A stretch of DNA of 64,000 bases from Anarhynchus alexandrinus (lineage: Eukaryota > Chordata > Aves > Charadriiformes > Charadriidae), in the NCBI GenBank assembly GCA_008711295.1, contig VUYV01000020.1:5815094-5879093 (forward strand). The letters run 5' to 3'. The notes beneath the pieces were generated by a model. It had not been told where the DNA came from and searched no databases. It was given only the letters and a program-made list of their open reading frames with translations. Positions 58,501 to 64,000 of this stretch are shown here, piece by piece. Position numbers and translations under genes: made by a program. The first letter of the stretch is position 1. Each line of letters opens with the position of its first letter.

Positions 58501-60250
58501 TGTTGACTTATTGATTTTATACGATATGTCCTATAGACAAGGTAACTGCAGCACCCAAAGGAAAGAACAATGTTTAGAACTGTTTTTCTCTTCAGACAGA
58601 AAGGCTTTGGGAATGCAGCTAAAACCTCCAATTACATTTTTCAAATAGTGGAGCACGTTAGGCCAGTACGGCCCAAAATCTCAGCCAGCCTGACAGGCTC
58701 GGCAGGTTTTCTCCCTGAATTGTGTCACCAACTCCAAGACAAGTATAGCAGAGTCCCAGACATGCCTTGCGTCAGAAGCGAACAACGAGCGACACGTGAA
58801 CACCGCACTCAAGTTTTCAGAGACGTAGGTGGAAGTTTTGCTGCAAGAGTCCTACAGAACATCCATGCAAATTAGGACCTGAAAACAGGACCTCCTGCCC
58901 CCTCCCAGTAAACATTAAAGGCATCTACATCAGTCAGTTTGAGTCATTTCCCACCATCGGCACAAGTTGTTTTCATTATGCTAAACGATCACTATCGGGA
59001 TTTTTGTAAGTCCCCACTGACAACAGTGTTCAATAAAACCAGGAGGATTTTGAAATCACAGCATTCATTGTAATCTCAATTCAGCTCAGTTCTTTTCCCG
59101 AAACCTACCCATTTCCAAACACTGATTGCACAGAGCTTCTTCTGGTTATCCAGATGTACGCTTTAATAAAAGTCTTTTGAGTTGTGTCATGTAATGCATC
59201 TGAGCCTCAAAAAAGCATTGGAAAATCTGCACATATCACATTGTCAGAAAAATGAAAGGACGTTCAAAATTTGTAGCAATGTCCAAAGGCAAGGTAACAA
59301 CTAGCAATCAGTCTCCTACTTAAATAAACCATGATTTGCCCTGAACACAGTAGAGAACTTAAGTTTTTAAGTCCTTCATTGACTGGATACTCATGATTTG
59401 GCTTAACACAGGGTGCTGGCATATTTCCATAGTTACAGGCACATAAATGGTTTCAGCAGAGTTCTCCAACAAGCTGAGTTAACTCAGTGTTCACATTATT
59501 AACACAGGTTTTACTTTGTACTTAAATAATTTTGTTTACATATTTTATTTTGTTTTCATTTTTCTGTTTATGTTCCATAGTTTTATCTCCTAAAAATGTT
59601 CTGGAAGAGAAGATGCTTGTGAAAGGATGATTTTTGATGGAAATAGTAAATTTTGAAGTCTGAATGCATGCAACTTCAACAGTTTATATTCAAATTAACA
59701 GCTAGTTCACATTAACAGTACTGAGTATTTTTAAAAGTGGTTTTTACTAGAAAATACCTGATATCCCTGCCACACAACCTAAAATAATGAAAACAGAAAG
59801 ACAAGCCTGAACTGTCTATTCTGCAAGGCAACTTTAACATCTTTTCCAGTAAAACCTGGCAAACAAATGAGAGAATTAATCTCCTGAGAGATGAACAAAT
59901 AATAACTTATGTCAAAACTCCTAGATTTCTTTAATAAATAACAGAGGCACATTATGAAGTATTGAGACGAAGTTACTGAGGTTGGAAGTTGTACTGCTCA
60001 GCTCCTGGCATGAAACATGTGGTGTTACTGGCAAGTACCAGAATCAAAGTAGGACTAGTAAGCACTGAGCTCAGAGGTCAGCATGTGTTCTCCTCCGGCA
60101 CTTGCGTGGGGTAACTTTAGCTGAGATTTTTGGTCCGTAAGCAACATGGATGGTTAGTTCCTATTAGCTTCAAACAGAAAGTGGGCTGTGACATCCCCCT
60201 TCCATGGTAAGGAAACTTCAGCCACAAAGAGGAAGATGATGGGGGAGGGG

Positions 60251-60273
60251 AAAACAAACAAACAAACAAAAAA
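60251..60273. repeat. AAAC microsatellite
   Basis: About five AAAC units are followed by A-rich sequence, about 370 bp left of the solo LTR. Confidence 0.88.
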
Positions 60274-60642
60274 CCACACCTCCCCCCAAAAGACAGACAA
60301 CCACCAAGTACTGTTCTGACCAACCAAAACATTCCATGCCTTGTAAATGGGTTTTGGTTTATTTTTGTTTTGGAATTTATCTTTTTTTGCCCTATAAAAG
60401 CTGAGTTAATTTTAATCTTCATACTTTAGAAGATGCCCATAAAAGTATCATTCGAAAGAGTTGGTTCTCTCATTTTGGTGAGTCTCTAACATACCTCTTC
60501 TGGAGTAACAGAGAAGCAAGTGGGATTTTTAGCAGCTTGAGGTAGCATCCAAGCTGGGAGGAAGCAAAACACTCTTTAGACATTACCACAGTACTCCCCC
60601 CCTCCAATGAGACAGAAACACTCCCATGTTTTTGTCTGCCAT

Positions 60643-61752
60643 TGCATTGGGTTTGCGTGGCAAGGTTTTGGTAGTGGGGGGCTACAAGGGTGGTCTCTGT
60701 GAGAAGCTGCTAGAAACCTCCCTATGTCAGAGCCAATGCCAGCTCTGAGACGGACCTGCCGCTGGCCAAGGCCAAGCCCATCAGTGATGGCGGTAGTGCC
60801 TCTGGGATAACATCTTTAAGAAGGGGAACAACAGAAGCAAGGGGAGAGTAGCAAGAATAAGTGAGAGAAACAACTCTGCAGATACCAAGGTCAGTGAAGA
60901 AGGAGGGGGAGTAGGTGCTCCAGGTGCTGGAGCAGAGATTCCCCTGCAGCCCATGGTGAAGGCCACCATGAGGAAGGCTGTCCCCATGCAGCCCATGGAG
61001 GTTAGTGGTGGAGCAGGTATCCACCTGCAGCCCATGGAGGACCCCATGTCAGAGCAGGTGGATACGTCATAGGAAACTGTGACCCTGTGGGAAGTCTGTG
61101 CTGGAGCAGGCTCCTGGCAGGACCTGTGGGTAGAGGAACCCACGCTGGCGCAGGTTTGCTGGCAGGACTTGTGACCCTGTGGGGGACCCACACTGGAACA
61201 ATCTGTTCCCGAAGGACTGCGCCCCACAGAAGGGACCCACACTGGAGCAGTTTGTGAAGAACTGCAGCCCATGGGAAAGACCAACACTGGAGAAGTTCAT
61301 GAAGAACTGTCTGCCATGGGAGGGACCCCACGCTGGAGCAGGGGAAGAGTGTGAGGAGTCCTCTCACTCCAGCAGAGGAAGGAGTGGCAGAGATAGAATG
61401 TGATAAGCTGACCGCAACCCCCATTCCCCATCCCCCTGCACCACTTGGGGTGGGGGGAAGAAGGTAGAGAAAAATCGAGATTAAAGTTAAGCCCAAGAAG
61501 AAGGGAGGGGTGGGGGGAAGGTGTTTTTAAGTTTTGGTTTTATTTCTAATTACCCTAGTCTGATTTGATTGGTAATAAAGTAACTAATTTCCCCAAGTTG
61601 AGTCTGGTTTGCCCGTGACAGTTAATTGGCGAATGATCACCCTTGTCCTTACCTTAACCCATGACCAGTTCTCTCCCCTGCCCAGTCAAGGAGGGGGAGC
61701 GATAGAGTGGCTTGGTGGGCACCTGGCGTCCAGTCAGGGTCAACCCACCACC
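60643..61752 (+). mobile_element. Solo LTR of an avian endogenous retrovirus (probably ERVL-like)
   Basis: A 1,110-bp unit begins TGCATTGGGTTTGCGTGG and ends TCAACCCACCACC. It is bounded on both sides by the same five bases, gccat (60638-60642 and 61753-61757), which is the expected length of a retroviral target duplication. The final base is C where family copies I recall end in CA, so the terminal CA has probably mutated. A TTTAAGAAGG promoter-like box lies at about 60,810 and a GGTAATAAAG polyadenylation signal at about 61,570, both in plus orientation. No gag, pol or env sequence is attached, so this looks like a recombined solo LTR. The family assignment rests on memory of similar bird LTRs and is less sure than the LTR call. 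Confidence 0.82.
60927..61345 (+). repeat. Imperfect tandem array with a period of about 46 bp inside the LTR
   Basis: A CTGGAGCAG-like core recurs at about 61101, 61145, 61193, 61242, 61287 and 61333, with spacings of 44, 48, 49, 45 and 46 bp. Weaker copies occur at about 60927, 61009 and 61051. The bases between the cores alternate CAGCCCATGG-like and GAAGAACTG-like motifs. The array keeps several frames open on both strands, which explains the long but meaningless open frames here. Confidence 0.75.
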
Positions 61753-61757
61753 GCCAT

Positions 61758-62989
61758 CTGACACTATCTGTGCTGTTTTCTAACTAGTTTCTGTCTTGCA
61801 GGAGTCTGGTGATGAAATGCCAGCTCCTTATTGTCCTTTAAATCCTCGCTGCCTCTCCTCCCATCTTCTCCCACAGACCCATCCCAGACTCCCCCTTCGC
61901 AGCTCTCTCCCCATGTCACTTTTCATCCTTTTCTCAAACTGACAGCTCACTTTCACTCAAAAGGCTCCCTTTAAAGAGACTCATTAAGTACAGTTGTCAT
62001 AAATCCATAGATATAAGACAATAAAACAGCATATCACAGAGAAGTTTTCTAGTATCTTTTAGATAATTCTTGGCGAGAATCCATCAAAACTCTTGGTAAA
62101 CGCTCTCATGCTTCATTCCCCTTTGCCTAGGAGATACTCATAATCTACAGTCTAGTCAGCTCCCATCCTTCTGCTTGATTCTTCAGGCAGGTTTTTCTCC
62201 CTGTGTCCCCCTACAAGAAGTTTTCTGCTCTTTTAATTATTCCCAGATGGACCTTCTGCAATTTCTGTATTGGACTAACTGGAAAGCACCATAAAGGCAT
62301 CTCCTGTGTAAAATACAGAGCAAGTGTAGGTTCTGTTGATACTGCTTGAAATTCTTCGGTTCATCAATTTAAGGATCACATTGGTCTTTAGGGTTACAAA
62401 CATACTAGATACTGAGGTTCAGTAAGTTATCCAGCCAGAGATCATTAAACTGCTGTCAGAGTCACTTCTCTCCAGGTTTGAATCTTGCAAACACGGCCTC
62501 CTTTTGTCCTTTGCTGTGTAATGGCATAGCGAGCCTCAGCTTGGTGGTGTCCAGCTTACTCAGTATCTCCACCACCTTCCTTCAGGTGCTGCAAGCCTCC
62601 ACTGCCTTGTGCTTCCTCAGCCTTTGCATGGGCTGCAAAAATTTGTTGGCTAGTTTTTGTCTGCTCCAAGGGTGCTCTTAAAAGTAGAGTTGGGTGAAGA
62701 ACTGAGCTTTTCCAAACCTTTCTAGAAACACTGTCCCTATCGCAGTTACATTTTGAGACCTGTCAGTCATGTAGTTTTAATATACTCAGTATCTTCCACT
62801 AAACGGAGTCATCCCAGTTTCCAAACTGGCCACCAGGCAAGTGACAGATGCCCACCACTACCTCTCTCCAAAAAAAAAAAAGAAAAAAGAGGCAGGAGAG
62901 AGAGACTTATGACTTTGGAAGGAACTGAACTACTTCAATGAAATGTTAATAATAAAATAAAAATAAAATAATGAAAACTATACAAAACT
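61758..62989. other. Intergenic DNA between the LTR and the gap-side repeat, no gene recognised
   Basis: This is pyrimidine-rich, unique-looking sequence with an A-rich run at about 62871-62887 and an AAAAT-type run at about 62950-62975. I see no coding, RNA or regulatory feature that can be supported. Confidence 0.6.
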
Positions 62990-63194
62990 GTATCAAGCTC
63001 CCAGGATGACAATCATGTCACCGGCTGGCACTGGGGAAGTCCCAGAACGGACTCAGTGATGGACAGCAATTGGATTTCAGATCTGGATTCAGGATTGGGA
63101 TCAAAGGCAGACAAACAGAGTCCTCCTCAGATGTCGGCCACTGAAGAAAGAGGGCTGACCCTTTGATCCCTCAGCTTTTATACTGAGCATGAGG
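62990..63194. mobile_element. Probable repeat (LTR-like) fragment abutting the assembly gap
   Basis: The segment from about GATGACAATCATGTCACC to TTTATACTGAGCATGAGG resembles the edge of a dispersed bird LTR-type repeat that I recall as continuing past a GAGCATGA motif. Here it runs straight into the 162-base N gap. It also contains a short internal near-duplication, GGATTTCAGATCT followed by GGATTCAGGATTGGG. The boundaries and family are uncertain, and no target duplication can be checked because of the gap. Confidence 0.4.
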
Positions 63195-63356
63195 NNNNNN
63201 NNNNNNNNNNNNNNNNNNNNNNNNNNNNNNNNNNNNNNNNNNNNNNNNNNNNNNNNNNNNNNNNNNNNNNNNNNNNNNNNNNNNNNNNNNNNNNNNNNNN
63301 NNNNNNNNNNNNNNNNNNNNNNNNNNNNNNNNNNNNNNNNNNNNNNNNNNNNNNNN
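63195..63356. other. Assembly gap (162 N)
   Basis: All bases are N. The left flank looks repeat-derived, so the gap is probably an unresolved repeat copy. Its true length may differ from 162. Confidence 0.99.
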
Positions 63357-64000
63357 TGCTGTTAATTTCAGTAGGTAGAAGAGGCTCTGCTAAAAAGTAA
63401 AGTTACTGAACAAAATTAGTCCTGTTTTACCTCCAACCAGGACAGAAGCAAAGCACATTTCCTAACCACTCCAGATTTCTGGAAGAAAACCTTCTAGAAA
63501 GATTTTGTTTAGTGGGATGTATTTTACACTACAGCACTGTTGTGTGGCACTAAGTTCACCTGTTCATTCTTTACCAGGTTTTGTGTTAGTTGTTCCATTA
63601 TCTGCCCCAGAATACAACTATAATTCATCTTTCTAAAAACACTGCCACAATGTTAAGTTTTTGGTCAAATCTCTTCATCTTTTCCACAGTTTCAAATAGC
63701 TATATGGGGAAGAAATCAGTATCCCAGAGACCCATTCAGACCCCTCTTTTAAAACTCTCAGACGCAAGTCATTTCAGACTGTCAGTATGCAAGTCAAGAA
63801 ACTCCTATTTAGTATCCTCCTTTGTCATAAGTGATACTGAAACACTTTTGATTTCCTCCTGTTATTTCTATGTCACTGAATTTCTCAAATACCATACACA
63901 AATATAAACGCTCAGCCTTTTAGCATTACTGCTGATTCTTCTGGTTTTACATTTAAGTGAACTAACGTTTTCTTCATTCACATTTTTTAATCCCTTTCAG
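63357..64000. other. Intergenic DNA right of the gap, nothing recognised
   Basis: This is AT-rich sequence. A 105-codon open frame at 63590-63907 gives no recognisable protein and begins at a non-ATG codon, so it is treated as chance. Confidence 0.6.

Larger units (their letters stand above)
51311..60637. other. EPAS1 5' flanking intergenic DNA, no gene recognised
   Basis: This is AT-rich unique sequence upstream of the EPAS1 promoter. Open frames are short and give no recognisable protein. It contains a long T-run pair at 55570-55592, a direct repeat at 54880-54940, and perfect CACGTG E-boxes at 56548-56553 and 58793-58798. Nothing else could be assigned. Confidence 0.7.

Noticed and set aside
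60781..61496. 164- and 168-codon open frames on the minus strand
   Set aside because: They lie inside the plus-strand LTR and arise from its periodic array of about 46 bp; the translations are repetitive and match no retroviral protein.

Overview
This window is vertebrate nuclear DNA, almost certainly from a bird. Two CR1-type LINE 3' ends finish in the ATTCTATG-type octamer, and an LTR of a kind common in bird genomes lies near the right side. The protein-coding sequence is an avian-looking EPAS1 (HIF-2 alpha). From memory of LTR distribution a neoavian species is more likely than a galliform, but that is only a guess. Four runs of N (27803, 50203, 50863-50877, 63195-63356) show a draft assembly.

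The only gene I can support is the 5' part of EPAS1 on the minus strand, so it reads right to left. The CpG-island promoter and first exon lie at about 49.8-51.3 kb. The coding part of exon 1 (50499-50524) encodes only MTADKEKK plus two bases of an Arg codon. A first intron of 42,838 bp (50498-7661) follows. Exon 2 (7470-7660, 191 bp) encodes the complete basic helix-loop-helix DNA-binding domain and ends in phase 1. Intron 2 fills the rest of the window to base 1. Exon 3 and the PAS, oxygen-dependent degradation and transactivation parts lie beyond the left edge. The 5' UTR carries an iron-responsive element (50657-50688) matching the one known from mammalian HIF-2 alpha mRNA, with a CAGUGU loop, a C bulge and an extra 3'-side U bulge. 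This links iron and IRP1 status to HIF-2 alpha translation.

The long introns are AT-rich and non-coding, broken by a few CpG- or GC-richer patches. These are at 10.4-12.8 kb, 15.36-15.52 kb (beside a CR1 fragment), 32.36-33.38 kb (a consensus CRE beside an ACGTG core, then more ACGTG/E-box sites) and 35.19-35.31 kb. They are the best candidates for intronic enhancers or alternative promoters, but this is inference. Simple repeats and short tandem duplications are scattered throughout.

The region right of the promoter (51.3-64 kb) is EPAS1 5' flank with no recognisable gene. Its clearest feature is an apparent solo LTR (60643-61752) on the plus strand, flanked by the 5-bp target duplication gccat and containing an imperfect array with a period of about 46 bp. 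A further repeat-like segment abuts the 162-base gap at 63195-63356.

I found no new multi-gene system. The notable content is regulatory: the conserved IRE, an open in-frame 5' extension through it, and candidate hypoxia/cAMP-type sites in intron 1.
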